Positions 25,881 through 32,801 of a stretch of DNA of 64,000 nt are shown here, one piece after another. The notes beneath the pieces were generated by a model. That model saw nothing but the letters and a program-made list of their open reading frames with translations, searched no databases and was not told the DNA's origin. The position numbers and the translations under genes are program-made. Origin of the DNA: Streptomyces sp. NBC_01431 (GTDB lineage: Bacteria > Actinomycetota > Actinomycetes > Streptomycetales > Streptomycetaceae); assembly GCF_036231355.1 (NCBI RefSeq), contig NZ_CP109496.1, forward strand, positions 1,922,001 to 1,986,000, in the 5' to 3' direction. The first letter of the stretch is position 1; each line of letters begins with the position of its first letter.

Positions 25881-26996
25881 TCAGCGTAGGTGGCCGCGCT
25901 TCAGTGCTGCGTTCGCACGGCCCTCGGCCCCCTTCGCTTTCCAGTCTCGTCGAATCTCCGCCCGAACCCGCGCGTCCGTCTTCGCCACGATGCGCTGGTT
26001 CTCGCGCGTCAGCTTGCGGTAGCTGTCGAGGCGGCGCTGCGCGAGCGAGCCGTCCTCGATCGCGATGAGCACCGCGCATCCCGGCTCCGCCTCGTGCCCG
26101 CAGTCGTGGAAGCGGCAGTCGGCGGCCAGTTCCTCGATCTCGGCGAAGACCTGGCCGACGCCGGTCTCCGCGTCGTAGAGGCCCACCCCGCGCAGGCCGG
26201 GCGTGTCGATGAGGACGCCACCACCGGGCAGCACCAGGAGGTTGCGGGTGGTCGTGGTGTGGCGGCCCTTGCCGTCGACTTCGCGGGACGCCTGGACCGC
26301 CATCACGTCCTCCCCGAGCAGCGCGTTGGCGAGCGTGGACTTGCCCGCGCCGGACTGTCCGAGCAGCACACTCGTACCGCCCGCGACGAGCGCGCCGAGA
26401 ACGTCGACGCCCTCGCCTGTCGCCGAGCTGAGCGGTAGCACCCGCACCCCGGGCGCGGTGGTCTCCACGTCCTGGACGAGGTAGGAGAGGCCGACGGGGT
26501 CGGGGACCAGGTCCGCCTTGGTGAGGACGACCAGCGGCTGGGCGCCCGACTCCCAGGCCAGGGCCAGGAAGCGTTCGACGCGTCCGAGGTCCAGCTCGAC
26601 CGCGAGCGACACCGCGATGATCGCGTGGTCGACGTTGGCCGCGAGGATCTGCCCCTCGGACCGCTTGGAGGAGGTGCTGCGCACGAACGCGGTCCTGCGC
26701 GGCAGGTACGCCCGTACGAAACGGGGGTCGCCGGCCGGTTCGACGGCGGCCCAGTCGCCGGTGCAGATGACGCGCATCGGGTCGTGCGGGGTGACGAAGG
26801 CGGTGTCGGCGCGCAGCGTGCCGTCGGCGGTCACCACGTCGCACTGACCGCGGTCGACCCGGACGACCCGGCCGGGCACCAGGCCTTGTTCGGCGTAGGG
26901 GGTGAACTCCGCGGCCCAGCCGTCGTCCCAGCCGTATGCGGCGAGCGGGCGCGACGAGGTGGAGGTGTTGAACGCGGGGAGGAACGAGGAAGACAA
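25881..26996 (-). CDS. rsgA: Small ribosomal subunit biogenesis GTPase RsgA
   Basis: A 371-aa circularly permuted GTPase that assists late 30S subunit maturation. An OB-like N-terminal domain (about 35-110) precedes the G domain with motifs in permuted order: TKAD (159-162, G4), GQSGAGKS (213-220, G1), DTPG (264-267, G3). A C-terminal zinc domain follows with CRFHDCGHEAEPGC (Cys, Cys, His, Cys ligands). The start appears to be TTG 26996, preceded by AAGGG at about 8 nt; the first in-frame ATG would remove most of the OB domain. A 23-codon ORF sits 61 bp upstream on the same strand. Confidence 0.92.
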   Translation of the reverse strand: MSSSFLPAFNTSTSSRPLAAYGWDDGWAAEFTPYAEQGLVPGRVVRVDRGQCDVVTADGTLRADTAFVTPHDPMRVICTGDWAAVEPAGDPRFVRAYLPRRTAFVRSTSSKRSEGQILAANVDHAIIAVSLAVELDLGRVERFLALAWESGAQPLVVLTKADLVPDPVGLSYLVQDVETTAPGVRVLPLSSATGEGVDVLGALVAGGTSVLLGQSGAGKSTLANALLGEDVMAVQASREVDGKGRHTTTTRNLLVLPGGGVLIDTPGLRGVGLYDAETGVGQVFAEIEELAADCRFHDCGHEAEPGCAVLIAIEDGSLAQRRLDSYRKLTRENQRIVAKTDARVRAEIRRDWKAKGAEGRANAALKRGHLR

Positions 26997-27057
26997 GGGG
27001 AACCCTTCACAAGGGTGGCCCCGGCGCCACGCGCACAGGCGTGGAGGAAGAGGTCGG

Positions 27058-27129
27058 TCAGCCGGAGACCACGGGGATGCGATTGATGAACTTCTGGATG
27101 CGGGCAGCGCCCATCGCAGTGACAGTCAT
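27058..27129 (-). CDS. Candidate 23-aa upstream ORF of rsgA
   Basis: ATG 27129 to TGA 27058, preceded by a G-rich ribosome site (GGGGGGTGT about 6 nt upstream). The peptide starts MTVTAMGAARIQ and ends KFINRIPVVSG; the second Met (residue 6) could also start it. Between it and rsgA lies a small hairpin, ACCCTT-GTG-AAGGGT (27012-27026 region), just before the rsgA start. The peptide's non-random, basic-amphipathic look and the ribosome site suggest it is translated, perhaps as a regulatory leader. I do not recognise it with certainty. Confidence 0.45.
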   Translation of the reverse strand: MTVTAMGAARIQKFINRIPVVSG

Positions 27130-27342
27130 CGGTCACACCCCCCTGGTGGGTTCACGGTTCGACACCGGCGGCACACGCGGCCGGTGGACGACGCCCACCA
27201 TAGAACTCCCGCCCGCGGGCGCGCCATTCATTTTTTCGCGCTGCCCGTTCGCGTGGTTCCCGAACTGGCCGCCGCGAGGCTTCCGTTCGTCCTCCGGCCC
27301 GCCCGGCGTGCCCGGCGCGAGGGCGGACGGCCGCCCACCCTT

Positions 27343-27362
27343 ATTTGCGTATTAGCGCAATA
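27343..27362 (+). promoter_or_regulatory. Candidate ArsR operator of the ABC transporter unit
   Basis: ATTTGC-8 bp-GCAATA (ATTTGCGTATTAGCGCAATA). It shares ATTTGCrTnnnAGCGCAA with the element over the arsR start at 31294-31313 (read on the minus strand). TTGCGT within it could be the -35 and CAGACT 17 bp later the -10, so a bound repressor would block the promoter. About 280 bp separate it from the permease start. Confidence 0.6.
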
Positions 27363-27414
27363 AACGGCAGACTGCACGAGTCGCAGGAAACCGCATCACC
27401 GAAAGGGGGCAGTC

Positions 27415-27462
27415 ATGGACGCCGATCCTCCCAGTCCGCGCTGCCCCGCCGGCAGCCTCTGA
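27415..27462 (+). CDS. Candidate 15-aa leader peptide before the ABC permease
   Basis: ATG 27415 to TGA 27462, with a strong GAAAGGGGG ribosome site 5-13 nt upstream. The peptide is MDADPPSPRCPAGSL: five Pro and one Cys in 15 residues. It lies between the operator and a pair of GC hairpins (27469-27488, CCGCCCCG-AACG-CGGGGCGG; and a terminator-like one at 27524), the layout of a translation-controlled leader. No comparative evidence is available here. Confidence 0.4.
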   Translation: MDADPPSPRCPAGSL

Positions 27463-27523
27463 CACCCCCCGCCCCGAACGCGGGGCGGTGCGGCGCTGCT
27501 GCCGCGGTGCGACCGGATCCCCG

Positions 27524-27555
27524 GGGCCCCCGGCCCTGCATCCCCCTTTTTCTTT
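27524..27555 (+). terminator. Terminator-like hairpin inside the ABC transporter leader
   Basis: GGGCC-CCC-GGCCC (27524-27536) is followed by TGCATCCCCC and then TTTTTCTTT (27547-27555). This is one of the few T-runs in the window. It lies between the leader ORF and the permease and so could act as an attenuator. The stem is short (5 bp), so efficiency is uncertain. Confidence 0.4.
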
Positions 27556-27642
27556 CTCACCACGTCGGGCTCCGCCGCGCCCGGGTGCGCCCTCGCGCCC
27601 CGCGGTCCGCCGGGCCCCCGGCGTGGTTGGAGGTTTCTTGTG

Positions 27643-29430
27643 ATGTCGCTTCGCACGAGCCGTCCCGCGTCGCGGGTCCCTTCCCGGAAATGGGGTCTCC
27701 CCTGCTTGAGCAGGGTCGAGAGCTCGGGGAAGGGCCGCCTGGCCCGGCTCAGCTGGGTCGACGCGGTGGTCGCCGCGGCCGTGCTCGTCCTCTTCTACGT
27801 CATGCTCCAGGTCGGCCACGGGACCACGGTCCGCTTCTCCACCGACCAGTCCCTCAAGGTCGACACCGATCCCGCCCAACTGCCGTACGACGCCGCGCGC
27901 TCGCTGCTCCGCATGTTCATCGCGCTGGCCGCATCGATCGTCTTCACCTTCGGCTACGCATTGGCCGCCGCCAAGAGCCGGCGCCTGGAACGCATCCTGA
28001 TCCCGGCGCTCGACATCCTCCAGTCGGTGCCGGTGCTCGGCTTCCTCACGGTCGCCGTGACCGGGTTCATCGCCCTGTTCCCCGGCTCCATGCTGGGCCT
28101 CGAATGCGCCTCGATCTTCGCGATCTTCACCTCGCAGGCGTGGAACATGACGTTCGGCTTCTACCATTCGCTCACCTCCCTGCCGCGCGAACTCGACGAG
28201 CTGTCACGGTCGTTCAGGTTCAGCCGGTGGATGCGGTTCTGGAAGGTCGAGCTGCCGTCCGGCATGATCAGCCTGGTCTGGAACGGCATGCTGAGCTTCG
28301 GCGGCGGCTGGTTCTTCCTCGTCGCCTCCGAGGCGATCAGCGTCAAGAACAAGGACTACGCGCTGCCCGGCGTCGGCTCGTACGCGGGCGCCGCCATCGC
28401 CGACGGCGACCTCGGCAAGGTCGGCTGGGCCATCCTCACCATGGCCGTCATGGTCATCGGCGTGAACTTCCTCTTCTGGCGGCCGCTGACCGCCTGGGCC
28501 GAGAAGTTCAAGAACGAGCAGTCCGAGGCGAGCGAGACCCAGCGCTCGGTGGTCCTCGACTTCCTGCGCCGCTCCACCTGGCCGCAACTGCTCGGCAAGG
28601 CGTTCCGCCCGGTGGGGCGGGCGCTGGGCCGCGCGGGCCGCGTCTTCGGCACCGACGACCGGCCGCTGAGCGTCGACCCGGGCCGCCGGCGCACCGGCGA
28701 CATCACCTTCACCGTGGTGGCGGGAGCCCTGATCCTGTGGGGTCTGTTCGACCTCGGCCGCTATCTCCACGACGAGACCGGCCTCGGCGTCTTCGGCGAA
28801 CCCCTCCTCCTCGGCCTCGCGACGCTGGCCCGGGTCGTGGTCCTGGTGGCCGCGGCCACCGTGATCTGGGTGCCGATCGGCGTGAAGATCGGCTTCTCAC
28901 CGCGGCTGACCCGGATCGCGCAGCCGGTCGTGCAGGTACTCGCGAGCTTCCCCGCCAACTTCCTCTTCCCGCTGGCCGTCTGGTTCTTCCTCAAGACGGG
29001 TCTGTCCATCGACATCGGCGGCATCCTGCTGATGGCGCTGGGCGCCCAGTGGTACATCCTCTTCAACACCATCGCGGGTGCCATGTCGATCCCCAGCGAC
29101 CTGCGCGAAGCAATGAACGACCTGGGCGTACGCGGCTGGCAGCGCTGGAAGCGGCTGATCCTGCCCGGCATCTTCCCCTCGTACGTCACCGGCGGCATCA
29201 CCGCGTCCGGCGGCGCCTGGAACGCCTCGATCGTCGCGGAAGTCGTCACCTTCGGCGGCACCACGCTGACCGCCACCGGCCTCGGCGCCTACATCGCCAG
29301 GGCGACCGCCTCCGGCGACTTCCCGCACCTGATCGCGGGCGTGGCGGTGATGAGCCTGTACGTCGTCGGCCTCAACCGCCTTGTGTGGCGCCGCCTGTAC
29401 CGGCTCGCCGACACCCGCTTCGCCCTCTGA
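27643..29430 (+). CDS. ABC transporter permease, two fused BPD domains
   Basis: A 595-aa inner-membrane protein made of two NitT/TauT-type permease domains, each with an EAA-like loop: ELPSGMISLVWNGMLSFGGGW (first half, about 202-222) and LPGIFPSYVTGGITASGGAWN (second, about 506-526). About twelve hydrophobic segments are visible. No substrate-binding protein is encoded nearby. The first 45 residues look unconserved and contain a small palindromic repeat (see findings). GTG 27640 and ATG 27643 are adjacent; GGAGG lies upstream. With the following ATPase it forms a transporter likely controlled by the ArsR gene downstream; substrate unknown, possibly a metal species. Confidence 0.88.
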   Translation: MSLRTSRPASRVPSRKWGLPCLSRVESSGKGRLARLSWVDAVVAAAVLVLFYVMLQVGHGTTVRFSTDQSLKVDTDPAQLPYDAARSLLRMFIALAASIVFTFGYALAAAKSRRLERILIPALDILQSVPVLGFLTVAVTGFIALFPGSMLGLECASIFAIFTSQAWNMTFGFYHSLTSLPRELDELSRSFRFSRWMRFWKVELPSGMISLVWNGMLSFGGGWFFLVASEAISVKNKDYALPGVGSYAGAAIADGDLGKVGWAILTMAVMVIGVNFLFWRPLTAWAEKFKNEQSEASETQRSVVLDFLRRSTWPQLLGKAFRPVGRALGRAGRVFGTDDRPLSVDPGRRRTGDITFTVVAGALILWGLFDLGRYLHDETGLGVFGEPLLLGLATLARVVVLVAAATVIWVPIGVKIGFSPRLTRIAQPVVQVLASFPANFLFPLAVWFFLKTGLSIDIGGILLMALGAQWYILFNTIAGAMSIPSDLREAMNDLGVRGWQRWKRLILPGIFPSYVTGGITASGGAWNASIVAEVVTFGGTTLTATGLGAYIARATASGDFPHLIAGVAVMSLYVVGLNRLVWRRLYRLADTRFAL

Positions 29431-29457
29431 CATCCCTGAACTCCTCTGGAGCCCCTC

Positions 29458-30876
29458 ATGGTTCTGAACACCTTCCGCACCCTGCGCAACGCACGGCGCG
29501 CCCTCGTCGAGAACGCGCCCCGCCCCGCCGACGGCGAGCTCCTGCTCGAAACGGTCGGCCTGACCAAGGCGTACGCGGGCGCCGACGGCGAGCTGCCCGT
29601 CCTCGGCGGCATCGACCTCCAGGTGCGCGCCGGCGAAGTCGTGGCGCTGCTCGGCAAGTCCGGCTCCGGCAAGTCGACGCTGCTGCGCTGCCTGGCCGGC
29701 CTCGTGCCGCCGAGCTCCGGCACGGTGTCCTACCGGGGCGCCCCGCTGACCGGCGCCAATCCCGGAACCGCGATGGTGTTCCAGACCTTCGCGCTGCTGC
29801 CCTGGCTCACCGTCCAGCAGAACGTCGAACTGGGCCTGGAGGCACGGGGCATACCGGCCGACGAGCGGGCCGGGGCGGCGGGTCAGGCCATCGACCTGAT
29901 CGGCCTGGACGGCTTCGAGTCGGCGTACCCCAAGGAGCTGTCGGGCGGCATGCGCCAGCGCGTCGGGTTCGCGCGGGCGCTGGTCGTCGAACCGGACGTG
30001 CTGATGATGGACGAACCGTTCTCGGCGCTCGACGTGCTGACCGCGGAGAACCTGCGCGGCGAGCTGATGGAGCTGTGGGAGTCGGGTCAGTTCCCGACCC
30101 GGGCGATCGTCCTGGTGACCCACAACATCGAGGAGGCCGTCCTGATGGCGGACCGGATCGTGGTGCTCGGCTCGCGGCCCTACGGCACGATCCGCGAGAC
30201 GTTCGAGGTCGCTCTGGAGCGGCCGCGCGACCGCGACTCACCCGACTTCGCGGAGCTCATCGACCGGGTGTACCGCACGATGACGGGCCGTACGAAGGAG
30301 ACGCTCCCCCCGGTCCTCAACTCCGTTCGAGCAGGCGAGGTCCCGGTCGCGGGCCGCGCCGAGGGCGTTGAACCGGACCGCCGCACCCCCGCGAACACCC
30401 CGCTGCCCGGCGCCGGGGTCGACGGCCTGTCGGGCCTGGCGGAGATGGTCGCCCACCGGGGCGGGGACTGCGACCTGGCGGACCTCGCCGACGACCTCGG
30501 CCTGGAGATCGACGACGTACTGCCGCTGGTGGACGCGCTCGAACTGCTCGGCTTCGCGGCCGTCAGCGGCGGCGACCTGGTCCTGACCGACCGGGGCAGC
30601 ACGTTCGCCGGCGCCGACGTCCAGCGCTCCAAGCGGATCTTCGCCGAGGCGGGCTTGGACGTCCCCCTCGTCCGCCTGATCACCACCAGCCTGCGCCAGA
30701 GCCCCGACGGCACCCTGCGAGCGGGCTTCTTCCGCGACGTACTGGCCCACCACTACACGAGCGAGCAGGTCACCCGGCAACTGGAGACGGCCACGGACTG
30801 GGGGCGCTACGGGGAGCTGTACGGGTATGACGCGGAGCGGCGGGAGTACCGCCTGGACGATGGGGCGGCGGCGTGA
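29458..30876 (+). CDS. ABC transporter ATPase with C-terminal AAA-associated domain
   Basis: A 472-aa protein. Residues 20-270 are an SsuB/TauB-like ATPase with Walker A GKSGSGKST (about 64-72), Q-loop MVFQTF (about 104-109), signature LSGGMRQR (about 161-168), Walker B VLMMDEP (about 181-187) and the switch His in LVTHN. Residues about 310-465 match the AAA-associated C-terminal domain of some nitrate/sulfonate-type transporters: a winged-helix-like segment (MVAHRGGDCDLADLADDLGLE) followed by HHYTSEQVTRQLETATDWGRY. It begins 27 bp after the permease. The added domain may sense a ligand and gate transport. Confidence 0.88.
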   Translation: MVLNTFRTLRNARRALVENAPRPADGELLLETVGLTKAYAGADGELPVLGGIDLQVRAGEVVALLGKSGSGKSTLLRCLAGLVPPSSGTVSYRGAPLTGANPGTAMVFQTFALLPWLTVQQNVELGLEARGIPADERAGAAGQAIDLIGLDGFESAYPKELSGGMRQRVGFARALVVEPDVLMMDEPFSALDVLTAENLRGELMELWESGQFPTRAIVLVTHNIEEAVLMADRIVVLGSRPYGTIRETFEVALERPRDRDSPDFAELIDRVYRTMTGRTKETLPPVLNSVRAGEVPVAGRAEGVEPDRRTPANTPLPGAGVDGLSGLAEMVAHRGGDCDLADLADDLGLEIDDVLPLVDALELLGFAAVSGGDLVLTDRGSTFAGADVQRSKRIFAEAGLDVPLVRLITTSLRQSPDGTLRAGFFRDVLAHHYTSEQVTRQLETATDWGRYGELYGYDAERREYRLDDGAAA

Positions 30877-30911
30877 AGGCGCCCCGCCCGCCGGGGGTTC
30901 GCGGGCCGGTG

Positions 30912-31307
30912 CTATTCGGTGACGGGGCGCGGGACCCTCGCCCTGCGGGTCGCGCGGGCCGGGGCCTCAGCGGTGGCAGGGGCACTGGCGGCGTCCTGCG
31001 GCGACACGCCCAGTGCCACTACCGACGCCTCCTCCAACAGGCCCCGCACGCCCGGCCCCGCCGCCCGGTAGTAGATCCGGGTGCCCTCCCGCCGGGAGGT
31101 GACGAGCCCGGCCGAACGGAGTTTGGACAGGTGCTGGGAGGTCGCGGCGACATGCGCGCCGATGAGCTCCGCGAGCGCGCTCACCGGCAGTTCGGCGCCG
31201 CTCAGCGCCCACAGCAGCCGGTATCGCGAGGGGTCCGCCACCGCCTTCAGGACGGTGACCGCCCGGTCGGCCCGTTCCGCGTCCCAGCTCTCCATTTGCG
31301 CTCCCAT
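30912..31307 (-). CDS. ArsR/SmtB-family repressor
   Basis: A 131-aa winged-helix repressor. HTH region: ADPSRYRLLWALSGAELPVS (about 23-42) and IGAHVAATSQHLSKLRSAGL (about 49-68), followed by the RREGTRIYYRA wing. It has no CxC metal site in the recognition helix (reads VAATSQH); possible metal ligands are His residues and the acidic start MESWDAERAD. ATG 31307 lies inside the inverted repeat, so the transcript is probably leaderless; ATG 31295 is an alternative. It is convergent with the ABC operon, and a matching operator precedes that operon, so it probably represses both. Confidence 0.85.
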   Translation of the reverse strand: MGAQMESWDAERADRAVTVLKAVADPSRYRLLWALSGAELPVSALAELIGAHVAATSQHLSKLRSAGLVTSRREGTRIYYRAAGPGVRGLLEEASVVALGVSPQDAASAPATAEAPARATRRARVPRPVTE

Positions 31308-31313
31308 GCAAAT
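31294..31313 (-). promoter_or_regulatory. Inverted repeat over the arsR start, autoregulatory operator
   Basis: Perfect 6-bp arms ATTTGC/GCAAAT with an 8-bp spacer (minus strand ATTTGCATGGGAGCGCAAAT). It covers the start codon region, and TACGCT just upstream (31321-31316) fits a -10 for a leaderless transcript. The same arms and spacer length occur at 27343-27362. Confidence 0.65.
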
Positions 31314-31320
31314 AGCGTAG

Positions 31321-31350
31321 CGGAGCCCGGTCCGGCCGGTCCGGGCTCCG
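31321..31350. repeat. 30-bp near-perfect palindrome upstream of arsR
   Basis: Arms CGGAGCCCGG and CCGGGCTCCG (10 bp, perfect) enclose TCCGGCCGGT, itself palindromic in its inner 8 bp. Only one position pair mismatches. It could be an extra operator or a transcription-stopping cruciform; nothing in the sequence decides. Confidence 0.6.
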
Positions 31351-31456
31351 CTCCGTCCCACCGCCCGGCCAACCGCTCCCCCGCGGGCGGCCAAACCTCG
31401 TCAAAACCCGCCTTCTTCACGTAACCGGAATCCCGCCGCGTCCGGTTGCGCCGTGC

Positions 31457-31660
31457 GTGAGTCTGCTGCGCAAGATCCGCGGTACCGGACGGGTGGCCAA
31501 GGACGCGCCGCCCCGCCCGACTCCCGACGCCTTCCCCGCACTCGCCGGATCAGCACAGGTCCGCTGCGTGGACGCCGGATCGTGCAATGGCTGCGAGATC
31601 GAGATCGCCTCGGCGTTCGGGCCGCTGTACGACGCCGAGCGGTACGGCGCCCGCCTCGTA
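31457..31660 (+). pseudogene. Truncated NuoB-like / group 4 hydrogenase small-subunit remnant
   Basis: GTG 31457 opens 68 codons that resemble the N-terminus of NuoB-like proteins linked to hydrogenase-4-type complexes: SLLRKIRGTGRV, then AQVRCVDAGSCNGCEIEIAS with the CNGCE iron-sulfur motif, then FGPLYDAERYGARLV. After codon 68 the similarity stops abruptly and the frame runs into unrelated sequence (stop at 31718-31720, inside the next gene's start). A full protein would be about 150-200 aa and would carry the remaining Cys ligands. Start signals look preserved, so the loss of the 3' part may be recent. Confidence 0.65.
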
Positions 31661-31716
31661 AGAGCGTGTCCGTTTCGTACAAGACCCGCGCGCGATGCGC
31701 TGCCTACGGTGGGGCC

Positions 31717-32109
31717 ATGACTCCACGACTCGACGCCTTCGGCCTGGTAGTGGCCGACATGGCGGCATCTCTGGCCTTCTACCGCCGTCTCGGCCTGGAA
31801 TTCCCCGCCGACGCGGACACCCAGCCGCATGTGGAGTGCACGCTCCCCGGCGGCACCAGGGTCCTGTGGGACACCGAGGACACCATCCGCTCCTTCGACC
31901 CCACCTGGACGCGGCCCACCGGCGGCACCCGTACGGAACTGGCCTTCGAGTGCGCCTCGCCCGCCGAGGTCGACACGGTGTACGAGGAGCTGGTGGGGGC
32001 CGGATATCGGGGCCACCTCAAACCGTGGGACGCGTTCTGGGGCCAGCGCTACGCCACTGTCCACGACCCGGACGGCATGGCCGTGTCGCTGTTCGCGGCG
32101 CTCACGTAA
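31717..32109 (+). CDS. VOC-family (glyoxalase/bleomycin-resistance fold) protein
   Basis: A 130-aa protein with two beta-alpha-beta-beta-beta units: FGLVVADMAASLAFYRRLGLE (residues 7-27) and FECASPAEVDTVYEELVGAGY (about 76-96), ending YATVHDPDGMAVSLFAAL. Expected metal ligands of the fold include His in QPHVEC and the Asp/Glu positions in the second half; substrate unknown. ATG 31717 follows GGTGGGG. Its last 61 bp overlap the 3' end of the convergent AraC-type gene. Confidence 0.87.
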   Translation: MTPRLDAFGLVVADMAASLAFYRRLGLEFPADADTQPHVECTLPGGTRVLWDTEDTIRSFDPTWTRPTGGTRTELAFECASPAEVDTVYEELVGAGYRGHLKPWDAFWGQRYATVHDPDGMAVSLFAALT

Positions 32110-32768
32110 TCGGTCAGCGTCATCTGGGCGAGCGAGCGCATCTCCCGGGCGAGATGCGCCTGGTCGCTACAGCCCGCGGTGACGGCGGCCTCGGCGTACG
32201 GCATGCCCCGCCGTACCAGAGCGAGGGCGCGCTGGAGCCGCAGGACGCGGGCCAGCGTCTTGGGCCCGTAGCCGAAGGCGTCGAGGGAACGCCGGTGCAG
32301 TCGGCGGGCGCCGAGACCGGCCTCGGCGGCCGTCGCGGTGACGCTCCATCCGGCGGCGAGGCGCTCGGCCACCGCCCGCATCAACGGGTCCGGGGCCGGG
32401 GTTCTGGCCAGGGCCACGGCTTCGAGGGCGGCGGCCGGATCGGCGGCCTCGCCGATGCGTTCGGCGAGCCCGCGCACCTCGGCGCCGGGCCAGATCAGGT
32501 CGAGCGGCACTCGCTCGTCGCGCAGTTCGTGCGCCGGGACGCCGAGGACGGCGGGGCCGTCGCCGGGCGCGAAACGGACCCCGGCCCAGCGCGTGCCGGA
32601 GCCGGGCGCGTACGCGTGGGTGTCGGGGCCGGCCACCAGGAGCCGTCCCCCGGACCAGAGCAGGTCCATGCAGCCGTCCGGCAGGACGGGCCGCACCGCG
32701 CCGGTACCGGACTCGGCACGGGTCCAGACCACCGCGCCGGGCACCTGGGAGGGCCGCTCTCGGTACAT
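32049..32768 (-). CDS. AraC-family transcriptional regulator
   Basis: A 239-aa regulator of the subfamily with an N-terminal cupin-like DUF6597-type domain (RPVLPDGCMDLLWSGG... YAPGSG, about residues 25-65) and a C-terminal HTH_18 (about 135-225; AAEAGLGARRLHRRSLDAFG then KTLARVLRLQRAL). The 3' 61 bp overlap the convergent VOC gene, so expression of one may interfere with the other. Stop at 32049 is clear. Target likely local but not shown. Confidence 0.87.
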   Translation of the reverse strand: MYRERPSQVPGAVVWTRAESGTGAVRPVLPDGCMDLLWSGGRLLVAGPDTHAYAPGSGTRWAGVRFAPGDGPAVLGVPAHELRDERVPLDLIWPGAEVRGLAERIGEAADPAAALEAVALARTPAPDPLMRAVAERLAAGWSVTATAAEAGLGARRLHRRSLDAFGYGPKTLARVLRLQRALALVRRGMPYAEAAVTAGCSDQAHLAREMRSLAQMTLTDYVSAANSDTAMPSGSWTVA

Positions 32769-32801
32769 GCCTTCGAGGGTAGTGCGAGGTGTGCCGCCCG
32801 G

